DNA from: Nocardia blacklockiae
GTDB lineage: Bacteria; Actinomycetota; Actinomycetes; Mycobacteriales; Mycobacteriaceae
Direction: 5' to 3'
Assembly: GCF_015477355.1 (NCBI RefSeq)
Contig: NZ_JADLRJ010000003.1
Coordinates: 558,001 to 622,000 of the forward strand
DNA: 64,000 nt
Each line of letters starts with the position of its first letter. Within the stretch, counting starts at the first letter, position 1. The translations under genes were made by a program, and so were the position numbers. The notes under the pieces are model-generated. The model was given only the letters and a program-made list of their open reading frames with translations. It did not search any database and was not told the origin of the DNA. This document shows positions 1-7,877 of this stretch, piece after piece.

Positions 1-478
1 GGGTGGTGTGCCGGGCGGGGGTGAGCAGTCCCGCCGCCTCCCAGTGTCGCAGTGTCGAGGGGCGGAGGCCGAGCGCGTCCGCCAGTTCGGAAACGGTCAT
101 CGCGTCCGAGGGGAGGGGGTCGGCGAGGGGCTCGGTGGTGATGGCGTCGACGGCGGCGGTGGCCAGGTCGAGGTCGCGGCGTTCGCGGTCCAGCCGGGCG
201 TGTGCGGCGTCCAGCCGGGCGAGCATGCGGGTGAGCGGCCGTTCGCGGGCCGCGCGCAGGATCTCCCCGGCCTCGACCGGTCCGGTGCCCGCGGCCAGGG
301 CGCGGTAGGCGAGCGCGGACCGTACGTGGGCGTCGTCGTAGACGCGGTAACCGCTCGCGGTGCGGGTCGCCGGCGGCAGGATGCCGCGCTGTTCGAGGTT
401 GCGCACCTGCTGCACCGAATAGCCGGACCGGCGCGCGACGTCGCCGGTTCGCAGCGACCCCGAGTTGCGGCTTTCCAC
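1..478 (-). CDS. MerR-family regulator with two HTH domains (3' end beyond the window)
   Basis: This reads leftward and runs off the window edge, so the C-terminus is missing. The first ~70 residues form a MerR winged-helix head (motifs RTGDVARRSGYSVQQVRNLE and RGILPPATR...GYRVYD). A helical linker follows. A second MerR-type recognition helix (MTVSELADALGLRPSTLRHW then EAAGLLTPAR) is then cut by position 1. Classical MerR proteins have one HTH and dimerise, so two in one chain is the TipAL-like or tandem-MerR arrangement. The start is GTG at 478, preceded by a GAGGTGAG-like ribosome site. GTG at 487 is the alternative. The ligand and target are unknown. Confidence 0.8.
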   Translation of the reverse strand, partial: MESRNSGSLRTGDVARRSGYSVQQVRNLEQRGILPPATRTASGYRVYDDAHVRSALAYRALAAGTGPVEAGEILRAARERPLTRMLARLDAAHARLDRERRDLDLATAAVDAITTEPLADPLPSDAMTVSELADALGLRPSTLRHWEAAGLLTPARHTT

Positions 479-539
479 CCGTCTCACCTCGTCATTCCGC
501 TGTAAGTCTCCACAAGCACTTCAATGTAACGCTGGAATC

Positions 540-1004
540 GTGAGTATCGACGAGATCATCGAGTACATCGAATCGCTCGGCGGCGTGCTGACGCAGCGGC
601 CCGGCCCCGGCGACGGCACCCCCGAGATCGCCTGGGGCGACGCGTTCTTCTGGTACGCCCCGGACGGCGCGGCCCCGGCCGCCACCCAGCCTTTCGCCAC
701 CATCGTGACCAAGGACTATCCCGGCGACGACGGATCGCGTCTCGATCGGCCGGACACCTTCCGCGTCAACGTCAACGCGGGTAGAGCGGCATTCATCGAG
801 TGGACCGGCCACACCCCGCGCGAGACTCGAGACCACGAGACCGATCCCAGTGTCGCCGACACCGTGTTCGCGCATCCCGTCTACAGCAGCGCGGGCTGGC
901 TGGCCGTCGTGAACCCGGGCGCGAAGACCCGCGAGCCGCTCCGGAACCTGCTCCGCACGGCTCACGAGCGTGCACGCGCGCACTACGAGCGGCGTGCAAG
1001 GTAA
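540..1004 (+). CDS. DUF6194-like conserved hypothetical protein
   Basis: A 154-residue cytosolic protein with no signal peptide or membrane segment. It starts SIDEIIEYIESLGGV and has the aromatic motif WGDAFFWYAPDG plus a C-terminal HPVYSSAGWLAVVNPG segment. This pattern resembles the actinobacterial DUF6194 family, whose biochemical role is not known to me. The GTG at 540 is preferred over upstream starts because the family-like sequence begins there. It is divergent from the MerR gene with about 60 bp between starts, so that regulator could act on this promoter; this is inferred from position only. Confidence 0.65.
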   Translation: MSIDEIIEYIESLGGVLTQRPGPGDGTPEIAWGDAFFWYAPDGAAPAATQPFATIVTKDYPGDDGSRLDRPDTFRVNVNAGRAAFIEWTGHTPRETRDHETDPSVADTVFAHPVYSSAGWLAVVNPGAKTREPLRNLLRTAHERARAHYERRAR

Positions 1005-1113
1005 CCCCGATGCCTCTAGTGGCCCTGGTGACCCGGCTCACTCTCCGGTGGATTGACCTCAACCTTTGTTGAGGCGTGAGGGTGGGGGTACACCGAGAGC
1101 TTGGGAGGCACGC

Positions 1114-2364
1114 ATGACCACCACGATTACCGATGCGGCAGTGGGTGATTGGCTGCGGGCGGCCGCGCGGCCGGTCGCGGACACCGACGCCGGTTACACC
1201 GGCGCGGACCTGGACGCGCTGGCCGCGGAACTCGCCACGGCGACCGTGGTGGGACTCGGCGAGTCGACCCGGTTCTCCGCCCAGACCTACGGTGTGCGGG
1301 ACCGCCTCTTCCGGATCCTGGTGCGCGAGTACGGTTTTCGGGGACTCGCTATCCAGGATTCGGTGCCCTCGGGGGAGCGCATCGACGCTTATGTCCGTAC
1401 TGGTACGGGGGACGTCCGAGCCGCGCTGGCCCAGGCGTGGCGGCCGTTGCGGACGGCGGAGACCGTGGCGACGCTCGAATGGATCCGCGCGTTCAACCGA
1501 GACCACCCCGACGATCCGGTCCGCGTGTTCGGCGTCGAGCCGGTCGCCGCGGAACTCGCCGACTACGACACGGTCCTCGACCACGTCCGCCGCACCGCCC
1601 CCGCCGCGTTCGACGAACTGAACGCCCACCTGTCGGTCATCCGCACCGCCCACCAGGTGGACGAACACGTCCAACGCCACCAGGGCATCCACCCCGGCCG
1701 CCCGTTCGCCGAACACGCCCGCGCCGCCCTGTCCCTCCTCGAGTCCCTACCCCACCCGACCGCCGAGCCCACCGCTCGCGAGGATGCTCTGGAGCGGGCG
1801 CGGCGGATCGTGGACTTCCATGAGCACAGCGTGGCCGGGCTCGGGGGGTTCGGGCGGGACGAGCATCGGGCGGCGCGGACGATCATCGATCGGCACGCGG
1901 CTAGTGGTGCGCGAATCGTGTACTGGGACGGCATAGCTCACACCGCCGGGCTGCCGATCGATATGGGTGGCGCGGAGGCCGAACGGTTCGTCGGCGGGGG
2001 CAGTCACCTGCGCGCGCACTTCGGTCCGCGCTACCTGTCGGTCGCGATCGGCTTCCATCACGGTGACCTCGGCGTCGCCACCGCGCCCGACCCGGCGGCA
2101 GACCTCCTCGACGCGACCTTGTCCGCCGTCGACCTGCCGGCCTTCTACATCGACCTGCGCGGGGAGGCGCCCCCGGCGGTCGAGCGCTGGCGGCAGGCAC
2201 CCGCCCAGGCCCGCGTGATCAGCGGCGTCTACGACCCCGCGCAGGACGCCAAGGCCCGAATCCGAGTGACGTCCCTCCGCGACGCCTTCGACGTCCTGAT
2301 CCACTTCCGCGAGACCACCCCGGTCCATTGGCTCCCGGAGTTCGACGCCGCCTCCCGCAGCTAG
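1114..2364 (+). CDS. Erythromycin-esterase-family protein
   Basis: A 416-residue cytosolic protein of the Ere/succinoglycan-biosynthesis superfamily. The diagnostic block near residue 48 reads GLGESTRFSAQTYGVRDRL. A second block near residue 275 (IVYWDGIAHTAG) keeps one conserved histidine. In characterised macrolide esterases the first block is GEATHG, with the histidine acting as general base. Here that position is Arg53, so classical lactone hydrolysis is doubtful. The ATG at 1114 has GGAGG nine bases upstream and is preferred to the in-frame ATG at 1066. A tandem-repeat array begins about 40 bp after its stop. Function beyond family membership is unknown. Confidence 0.8.
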   Translation: MTTTITDAAVGDWLRAAARPVADTDAGYTGADLDALAAELATATVVGLGESTRFSAQTYGVRDRLFRILVREYGFRGLAIQDSVPSGERIDAYVRTGTGDVRAALAQAWRPLRTAETVATLEWIRAFNRDHPDDPVRVFGVEPVAAELADYDTVLDHVRRTAPAAFDELNAHLSVIRTAHQVDEHVQRHQGIHPGRPFAEHARAALSLLESLPHPTAEPTAREDALERARRIVDFHEHSVAGLGGFGRDEHRAARTIIDRHAASGARIVYWDGIAHTAGLPIDMGGAEAERFVGGGSHLRAHFGPRYLSVAIGFHHGDLGVATAPDPAADLLDATLSAVDLPAFYIDLRGEAPPAVERWRQAPAQARVISGVYDPAQDAKARIRVTSLRDAFDVLIHFRETTPVHWLPEFDAASRS

Positions 2365-2405
2365 ACCATCCGCAAAGCGTTGCGGCCGAGCATTTCTCGG
2401 CCGCA

Positions 2406-2612
2406 ACGCGTCGGCAGGCAGGGAAGCCGCACGCGTCGGCAGGCAGGGAAGCCGCACGCGTCGGCGGGCAGGGAAGCCGCGCACGTCGGCGGGCGCGGAA
2501 AGCCGCAGCGGGTTAGCGGGCGCAAAGCGCCGCGGCGCGTCAGCGACAGGAAGAGCCGCTGCGCGTTGGTGGGCGCGAAACGTCGCTGCGCGTCGGCGGG
2601 CGGAAAGGCCGC
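2406..2612. repeat. Minisatellite of ~25-bp units between convergent genes
   Basis: Three nearly identical 25-bp units start at 2406, 2431 and 2456, with core CGTCGGCAGGCAGGGAAGCC. Four or five progressively degenerate copies follow up to about 2612. The array fills the gap between the convergent esterase-like gene (stop 2364) and the secreted-protein gene (stop 2616). No coding function is apparent. Confidence 0.85.
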
Positions 2613-2615
2613 GGG

Positions 2616-3026
2616 CTACCGCAGCTCGAATACGTTCGCTTGCCCGTTGACGACTATGTCGTTGGCGTCGACCAAGGCGACGCGGACCTGGACCTGCTGT
2701 CCGGCGGACAGCGGGGCCTGGGAGCCGTCGGTACCGGTCAGTACGACGACCGCGGTCTGCTGGGCGCCGTCGCAGGTGACGGCGGTTTCGGTGCCGGTCG
2801 CCGAGGGGCGGTCGGCGTTCGGGTCACCCGCCATGGCCTTGATGGCTGTCACGCCCGCCGACGCCTCGCACGTGTAGTTCACCCCGATATTGGCCGGGCC
2901 GACACCGGTGATCTCGATGGTGTTGGCGGCCAGGGCGGGCGCGGCGGTCGCCACCGCGGCCGCGGCCAGCGCCGCGAGCGACGTGGTGACGAGGGCGGGA
3001 CGTCGGTAATTCCGGATTGTCGCCAT
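2616..3026 (-). CDS. Small secreted protein, unknown function
   Basis: A 136-residue protein with a clear Sec signal peptide: a basic start (MATIRNYRRP), an alanine-rich hydrophobic stretch to about residue 33, and an AXA-type cleavage site (ALA-ANT). The mature ~100 residues contain two cysteines about 40 residues apart (YTCEAS and VTCDGA) that could form a disulfide in a small beta-sandwich. A strong AGGAGG site lies ahead of the ATG at 3026, which is why this start is chosen over the longer reading frame. Similar small secreted proteins are common in Nocardia. I recognise no specific family. Confidence 0.7.
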   Translation of the reverse strand: MATIRNYRRPALVTTSLAALAAAAVATAAPALAANTIEITGVGPANIGVNYTCEASAGVTAIKAMAGDPNADRPSATGTETAVTCDGAQQTAVVVLTGTDGSQAPLSAGQQVQVRVALVDANDIVVNGQANVFELR

Positions 3027-3192
3027 GAATCTTCGTCCTCCTGGGTAGCGGATGTAGATCACGGACACGATCACAAGACACCGCGGCGCTTCCCGCAGCA
3101 CACCGCCATCGTCCCGCACCGCTTCCCGCGGCACCGGCGATCGCTCGAAAATTACCTTCGACCTGCCGTCATGCGCGGCGCACCGGACCGGA

Positions 3193-4071
3193 TCACCGCG
3201 CCAGCAGCCGCTCCACCCACTCCAGCCGCTCCTCGATTCCCGACACGGCGAACATCAGGTCCACGAACGCGTCGGGGTAGCCGCGATCGGCCAGGAACCC
3301 CAGCGTGTCGGCGACCTGCTCGACCCGGCTGCCCGCCGCGACATTCACCCGGACATGCGTGTGGATGTCGGCGGGATCCCGGCCCGCGTCGCGCGCCGCC
3401 TCATCGATGAGCGAGCGCTGCCGTGCGAGCGACTCGACATCGTGCCGCCCTCGCGGCACCTGTACCACCGCCATCCAGCCGTCGGCGCGCCGCCCGACCC
3501 GGCGCAGGCCCCGAGAGGTGAAGGCGCCCAAATAGATTGGCGGCCGGGGTTGCTGCGCCGGTTTCAGGTCGATCCACGACGGGGGAACGGACCACCGCTC
3601 GCCCCGGTGTTCCACGGGGTTGGTGGTCCACAGCGCGTCGAGGACGTCCAGTAGTTCGTCGAGTTGCGCGCCGCGGCCCGCGAACGGTGCGCCCGCCGCC
3701 CGGAACTCGTCCGGCGACCACCCGATCCCGAAGCCAGGCAGCAGCCGCCCGCCGCTGATCACGTCGATGCCGGTCAGCTGCCTGGCCAGCTGGACCGGCG
3801 GGTACCACGGCGCGACCAGCACATTGCTGCCCAGCAGGGTCGTACCGGTGGCCGTCGCGGCCACGGTGAGCGCGACGAACGGGTCCAGGCAGGTGCGGAA
3901 CTCCGGCGGAATGGTGTCCGAGCCGGCGTAACCCGCCGTCGGGTGCACCGGGGCGAGCAGTCGGTCGCCGACCCACAGACTGTCCGCGCCCAACCGTTCC
4001 GCCGTCGACGCGAAGTAGCCCACGTCGTCGTACGCCGCCCGGCCGAACTGTGGAAGCGCGAATCCCAGCAT
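3193..4071 (-). CDS. LLM-class (luciferase-like) F420-dependent oxidoreductase
   Basis: A 292-residue TIM-barrel protein. It begins MLGFALPQFGRAAYD and has SLWVGDRLLAP, the LLM mid-motif GRLLPGFGIGWSPDEF, and a C-terminal PDAFVDLMFAV segment, matching the TIGR03619-type subgroup. In actinobacteria these enzymes usually use coenzyme F420, but FMN use cannot be excluded from sequence. The substrate is unknown. The gene stands alone. The small membrane-protein gene to the right faces the same way but is separated by a 338-bp repeat-rich gap, so an operon is unlikely. Confidence 0.85.
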   Translation of the reverse strand: MLGFALPQFGRAAYDDVGYFASTAERLGADSLWVGDRLLAPVHPTAGYAGSDTIPPEFRTCLDPFVALTVAATATGTTLLGSNVLVAPWYPPVQLARQLTGIDVISGGRLLPGFGIGWSPDEFRAAGAPFAGRGAQLDELLDVLDALWTTNPVEHRGERWSVPPSWIDLKPAQQPRPPIYLGAFTSRGLRRVGRRADGWMAVVQVPRGRHDVESLARQRSLIDEAARDAGRDPADIHTHVRVNVAAGSRVEQVADTLGFLADRGYPDAFVDLMFAVSGIEERLEWVERLLAR

Positions 4072-4254
4072 GCCGACAGGCTAGCCAGGAAAACCAGCGG
4101 GTTCAATATTTAGAACCAGGATTAGCTTACTGAAGCCTCGAAAACTATGGGTATGCAAGGTTTCCGAACGCAACGACGCGGCGTGCAAGCCTTCGGACGG
4201 CGGCGGGACATGGGCGTGCGATGGTTTCGGACGGGAGGATGCAGGCGCGCAGAG

Positions 4255-4366
4255 CTTTCGAACGCAAGCCTTGGGAGCTCGGCTTTCGAACGCAAGCCTT
4301 GGGCGCTCGGCTTTCGAACGCAAGCCTTGGGCGCTCGGCTTTCGAACGTAAGACTTGGGCGCTCGC
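4255..4366. repeat. 28-bp minisatellite, four units
   Basis: Units of 28 bp begin at 4255, 4283, 4311 and 4339, with core CTTTCGAACGCAAGCCTTGG. The last copy is diverged. Weaker relatives extend upstream to about 4155. The array occupies most of the 338-bp gap 4072-4409, between the start of the luciferase-like gene and the stop of the small membrane gene. No gene is seen in the gap. Confidence 0.9.
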
Positions 4367-4409
4367 GAGACTTCGTACGGGAACAGGGTGGTCGCGACGG
4401 CGCTCGGGA

Positions 4410-4598
4410 CTACGAGTAATCGCGGAAGGTCATGAGGAATCCGGCCGCGGCGATCAGGAACAGCGCGATGTAGACGACCACCCGGAGCGCCAGCCAGGGG
4501 ATGTCCTGCACCCACAGCCCGCTGATCATGGCGGTCAGCATCAGCACCGTTCCGTAGAACGGCGTCCGCTTCGGGTGCCGGCCCAGGCGAGGTCTCAT
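4410..4598 (-). CDS. Small two-helix membrane protein
   Basis: A 62-residue protein with a basic N-terminus (MRPRLGRHPKRTPFYG) and two hydrophobic helices at about residues 17-30 and 36-56, ending FRDYS. It resembles short uncharacterised membrane proteins common in Nocardia and Rhodococcus. No enzymatic motif is present. Its coding sign is supported by the positive-inside charge pattern and ordinary codon use, not by a recognised family. Confidence 0.55.
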   Translation of the reverse strand: MRPRLGRHPKRTPFYGTVLMLTAMISGLWVQDIPWLALRVVVYIALFLIAAAGFLMTFRDYS

Positions 4599-4696
4599 AT
4601 CGGACGGCTACCCGATCTCGGGCCGCTCGCACGTGCCGCGGTGGTGACGGCGTGTCGCCGTGTGCGGGGAGCGGCGGGGCGGCACCGTGTACGGGC

Positions 4697-5536
4697 ATGC
4701 GGGTGAGTGCGGGGCCGTTCCGGAGAATCTTCGAGCCGAGCGCGGAAGCGACGCGGCCTCGATATATCAACGACCACACGGTGATACGCGACGGGGACGG
4801 CCGCTGGCATCTGTTCGGCATCACCGGCACCGAACCGGCCGACCCGTGGCGCGAGATCGAATTCGCGCACGCCACGGCCGACCGGCTGGCGGGGCCGTGG
4901 ACCGAGCTCCCGCCCGCCCTGACCGTCGACCCGGACTACGGCGAAACCCACCTGTGGGCGCCGTACGTGGTGCGGGCCGAGGACCGCTACCTCATGTTCT
5001 ACGACGGCGGCGGCACCGACCGCACCGCCACCGCGATGAACCTCGCCACCTCCACCGACCTGCGGCACTGGACCCGCCACCCGCACGGCCCGCTGTTCCG
5101 CGACGGCTACGACGCCCGCGACCCGATGGTGCTGCGCATCGGCGAGCGGTGGGTCGTGTACTACTGCGCGACCAGCGCGCCCGGCGGCGGCCACCACGTG
5201 GTCGCCTACCGCACCAGCACCGACCTGGTGCACTGGAGTGGGCGGGGCATCGCCTACACCGACCCCAGCACGGGCACCGGGGCCGGGCCGACCGAATCGC
5301 CGTTCGTGTTGCGGCACAACGGTTCCTGGTACCTCTTCGTGGGGCCGCGCCCGCGCTACGTCGGCACCGACGTGTTCCGCAGCGACGACCCGCTGCACTT
5401 CCGGCACCGCGACAAGGTCGGCCACCTGGCGGCGCACGCGGCCGAGATCGTCGACGACGGCGAGTCGCTGTGGGTCACGCACGCGGGCTGGGAGCAGGGC
5501 GGGGTCTACCTCGCGCGCCTGCGCTTCCAGGACTGA
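4697..5536 (+). CDS. GH43-type five-bladed propeller glycosidase-like protein
   Basis: A 279-residue protein built of repeated blades typical of the GH43/32/68 clans. It has an early aspartate block (INDHTVIRDGDGRWHLFGI), a central ARDPMVLRIGERWVVYYC block, and a TESPFVLRHNGSWYLF block. In GH43-like enzymes these supply the catalytic base Asp, the pKa-modulating Asp and the acid Glu. No signal peptide is seen, so it may act in the cytosol. The ATG at 4697 is chosen because the propeller begins soon after; an upstream GTG at 4652 would add only low-complexity sequence. The substrate cannot be read from sequence. Confidence 0.75.
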   Translation: MRVSAGPFRRIFEPSAEATRPRYINDHTVIRDGDGRWHLFGITGTEPADPWREIEFAHATADRLAGPWTELPPALTVDPDYGETHLWAPYVVRAEDRYLMFYDGGGTDRTATAMNLATSTDLRHWTRHPHGPLFRDGYDARDPMVLRIGERWVVYYCATSAPGGGHHVVAYRTSTDLVHWSGRGIAYTDPSTGTGAGPTESPFVLRHNGSWYLFVGPRPRYVGTDVFRSDDPLHFRHRDKVGHLAAHAAEIVDDGESLWVTHAGWEQGGVYLARLRFQD

Positions 5537-5624
5537 CGCCGCCCGGCCCGTGGATGACGTACGCCCGGCGTTCGTGGAAGAATCCGGGCCTGTCGGCGAA
5601 TCCGAGCGTCACCGGGAGGACCGC

Positions 5625-6083
5625 ATGCCTACGCACGCCTTGACGCAGCAGAACTTCGACCAGACCATCGCCCGCGGGGGCATCGTGCTGGTGGACTTCT
5701 GGGCCGGCTGGTGTGGCTGGTGCTCGCGGTTCGCGCCGATCTACGAGGAGTCGTCGAATCTGCACCCGGAGATCCTGCACGCCACCGTCGACACCGAGGC
5801 CGAGCAGGCGCTCACGGCGGCCGCGCAGATCGCCAGCCTCCCCACCCTGATGGGCTTCCGGGAGGGACTGCTGGTCTACACCAAGCCCGGCTTCCAGACC
5901 TCCGCGGAACTTGAGGACGTCGTGCAGTCCATCCAGTGGATGGACATGGACGAGGTGCGCCGCGAGCGGGCCGCGCAGCAGCCGCAGGGCGTCACACCCC
6001 AGGGCCCCGCAACCCCGCCGCGCGCCGCGGGCCTCGCGTCCGGCCCCGCCCGCTACGGCTGGCCGGGCCTCCAGACACGCTGA
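5625..6083 (+). CDS. Thioredoxin-fold protein with CGWC active site
   Basis: A 152-residue cytosolic thioredoxin. The start ATG at 5625 has GGGAGGA just upstream. The fold motif VLVDFWAGWCGWCSRFAPIY places redox cysteines at 30 and 33, and the cis-proline loop is ASLPTLMGF. The dipeptide between the cysteines is Gly-Trp instead of the usual Gly-Pro, which should change redox potential or partner choice. A ~40-residue Pro/Ala/Gln-rich tail follows the fold. The gene lies 88 bp after the GH43-like gene on the same strand. A thioredoxin-like role in thiol reduction is inferred from the fold. Confidence 0.85.
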   Translation: MPTHALTQQNFDQTIARGGIVLVDFWAGWCGWCSRFAPIYEESSNLHPEILHATVDTEAEQALTAAAQIASLPTLMGFREGLLVYTKPGFQTSAELEDVVQSIQWMDMDEVRRERAAQQPQGVTPQGPATPPRAAGLASGPARYGWPGLQTR

Positions 6084-6131
6084 ATCCCGCAGCCCTGCAC
6101 CGCTTCTCGGCACGGCGCACACCAACCCGGT

Positions 6132-6430
6132 CGCGCAGTGCTCCTCGTGGCCGTCGATCCGCGCATCTCGCAATGCTTCTCGTGGCGGTAGATCACTGTG
6201 CGTCGCGATGCTTCTCGTGACGGTAGATCACTGTGCCTCGTGATGCTGTCATGACGGTAGATCACTGTGCCTCGTGATGCTGTCATGACGGTAGATCACT
6301 GTGCCTCGCAATGCTTCTCGTGACGGAAGATCACTGTGCCTCGCAACGTGTCGTGACGGTGGCTGAGCGTGGTCTCGCAATGCTGTCGCGACGCTCAATT
6401 CTGACTGCCTCGCAACGCTTCTCGGGGCGG
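6132..6430. repeat. 34-35-bp minisatellite overlapping the 3' end of the MFS gene
   Basis: About nine imperfect units with core GACGGTAGATCACTGTGCCT and a leading CTCGCAATGCTTCTCG-type segment. Units near 6236 and 6270 are identical to each other, and outer copies are more diverged. The array begins about 50 bp past the thioredoxin stop and runs into the MFS coding sequence, whose stop (6331) lies inside it. The unit closest to the gene body looks like the gene's own coding end. Confidence 0.85.
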
Positions 6431-7806
6431 AAGGCGAGTCCGGCGAAGGCTGCCAGCGTGCCCGCTACGGCCGTGTAGATCCATCCGGCGCGGAAGTCGG
6501 CGAGACCGGGTGCTGCGGTCCGGGTCAGGATGGCGGTCAGAATCGCCACTCCCAGTGCGGAACTGGTCTGGCGGGCCATCATCAGCGTGCCGGAGCCCAG
6601 CGACAGTTGGTCTGGAGGCAATAGCGCCGACGCGCCGAAGAGCGGCGGCTGCAACAGTGTGGTGCTGAGCCCGGCGAGGATCGCGCCGGGCAGGAACACC
6701 GCAGCGTACGAGGTGGACATCCCGGCCAGGACGGTCCACCAGAGCCCGCCCGCGGCCAGGGCGGCACCGCCGAGTGCGGCCGAGGCGCGGGCACCGACGA
6801 GCGCCACGAGGCGGCCCGACAGTGGCGAGGCGAGCAGGCAGCTGAGCGGAATCGGCGCGATGCCGAAGCTGGCGCGCAGTTCCGAATAGTGCCACTGCGC
6901 GGTGAGAAACAACGTGCCCGCGAGCAGCAGCGCCGCGAAACCCAGGTAGTAGCAGAACACTCCGAGCGTGGCGGCCCGGAACATCCGGTGCCGCAACACC
7001 TCCGGGCTCACCACCGGATCGGGATGGCGGCGCACGTGCCGCGCGAACAACGCCGCCAGCACGAGCGCGGCGGCCAGACTGCCCAGTGTGGCGGCGGAGG
7101 TGTAACCCCAATCGGCGGCCTGGACGAATGCCGTGGTCAGCGCGGCCGTGGCACCGAGGATCAGCGCCGCCCCCAGCAGATCCAGGCGTCGCCCGGCGCG
7201 CCGGCGGATCTCCGGGAGCACCCGCAGCCCGAGTACGAAGGCGACCAGCGTGAACGGGACGTTGAGGAAGAAGATCCACCGCCAGCCCGCTTGCAGCAGC
7301 AGTCCGCCGATGACCGGCCCGCCGGCACCGCCGGCGGCGGCGATCGCGGTCCAGATGCCCATCACGGTCGCGTGCTCGCGCTCGTCGAAGACCGGCAGCA
7401 CCAGACCCAGCCCGGTCGGCACCAGCAGTGCCGCGGCGGCGGCCTGCACGACCCGCGCGGCGATCAGCACCCCGAGGGTCGGCGCCAGTCCGCAGGCGAT
7501 CGAGGCCAGACCGAAAAGCGCTATGCCGGTGAGGAATCCGCGCTTGCGGCTGGTGTCGTCGGCGAGCCGCCCCGCGGGCACCAGCAGCGCCGCCATCACG
7601 ATCGTGTACGCGTTGAGCACCCACGACACGGTGCCGGTCGAGGCGTCGCCGAACGTGTCCCGCAGCGTCGGGAAGGCGACGGTGAGCGCGAACAGGTCGA
7701 GGATCGCGAGGAACTGCGCGATGCCCGCCACGGCCAGCACGCGCCAGCGGCGTGCGGAGGCGGTGACCGGAGCGGACGGCGGCCGAAGGCTGACGGAACT
7801 GGTCAT
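6331..7806 (-). CDS. MFS drug/H+ antiporter-like exporter (DHA2 type)
   Basis: A 491-residue major-facilitator protein with about 14 hydrophobic segments. Motifs include the early LDLFALTVAFPTLRDTF helix, the loop motif GRLADDTSRKRGF, and the motif-C-like GPVIGGLL. These features fit DHA2-family multidrug exporters; the substrate is unknown. The ATG at 7806 sits 71 bp from the divergent GlxA-type regulator, which probably controls it. The last ~28 residues, after the final helix (FRPEKRCE...), are encoded by a minisatellite array and look like a recently added Arg-rich tail. Confidence 0.85.
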   Translation of the reverse strand: MTSSVSLRPPSAPVTASARRWRVLAVAGIAQFLAILDLFALTVAFPTLRDTFGDASTGTVSWVLNAYTIVMAALLVPAGRLADDTSRKRGFLTGIALFGLASIACGLAPTLGVLIAARVVQAAAAALLVPTGLGLVLPVFDEREHATVMGIWTAIAAAGGAGGPVIGGLLLQAGWRWIFFLNVPFTLVAFVLGLRVLPEIRRRAGRRLDLLGAALILGATAALTTAFVQAADWGYTSAATLGSLAAALVLAALFARHVRRHPDPVVSPEVLRHRMFRAATLGVFCYYLGFAALLLAGTLFLTAQWHYSELRASFGIAPIPLSCLLASPLSGRLVALVGARASAALGGAALAAGGLWWTVLAGMSTSYAAVFLPGAILAGLSTTLLQPPLFGASALLPPDQLSLGSGTLMMARQTSSALGVAILTAILTRTAAPGLADFRAGWIYTAVAGTLAAFAGLAFRPEKRCEAVRIERRDSIARPRSATVTTRCEAQ

Positions 7807-7865
7807 GGCTGCCACTATCCGGTCACGGAAGGCGGCCCGCGAGTGGCGGAATTGCCAATATGCGC

Positions 7866-7871
7866 TAGATT
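7866..7871 (+). promoter_or_regulatory. Candidate -10 element for a leaderless regulator transcript
   Basis: TAGATT ends 7 bp before the ATG at 7878, the spacing expected if transcription starts on the start codon. No convincing -35 is visible. An imperfect dyad with TGGC/GCCA arms lies at 7844-7857 in the 71-bp divergent gap. Confidence 0.35.
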
Positions 7872-7877
7872 TCCGAC

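Noticed and set aside
4155-4375. CRISPR-like direct repeats near 4.2 kb
   Set aside because: The 28-bp units are head-to-tail with no unique spacers, so this is a minisatellite.
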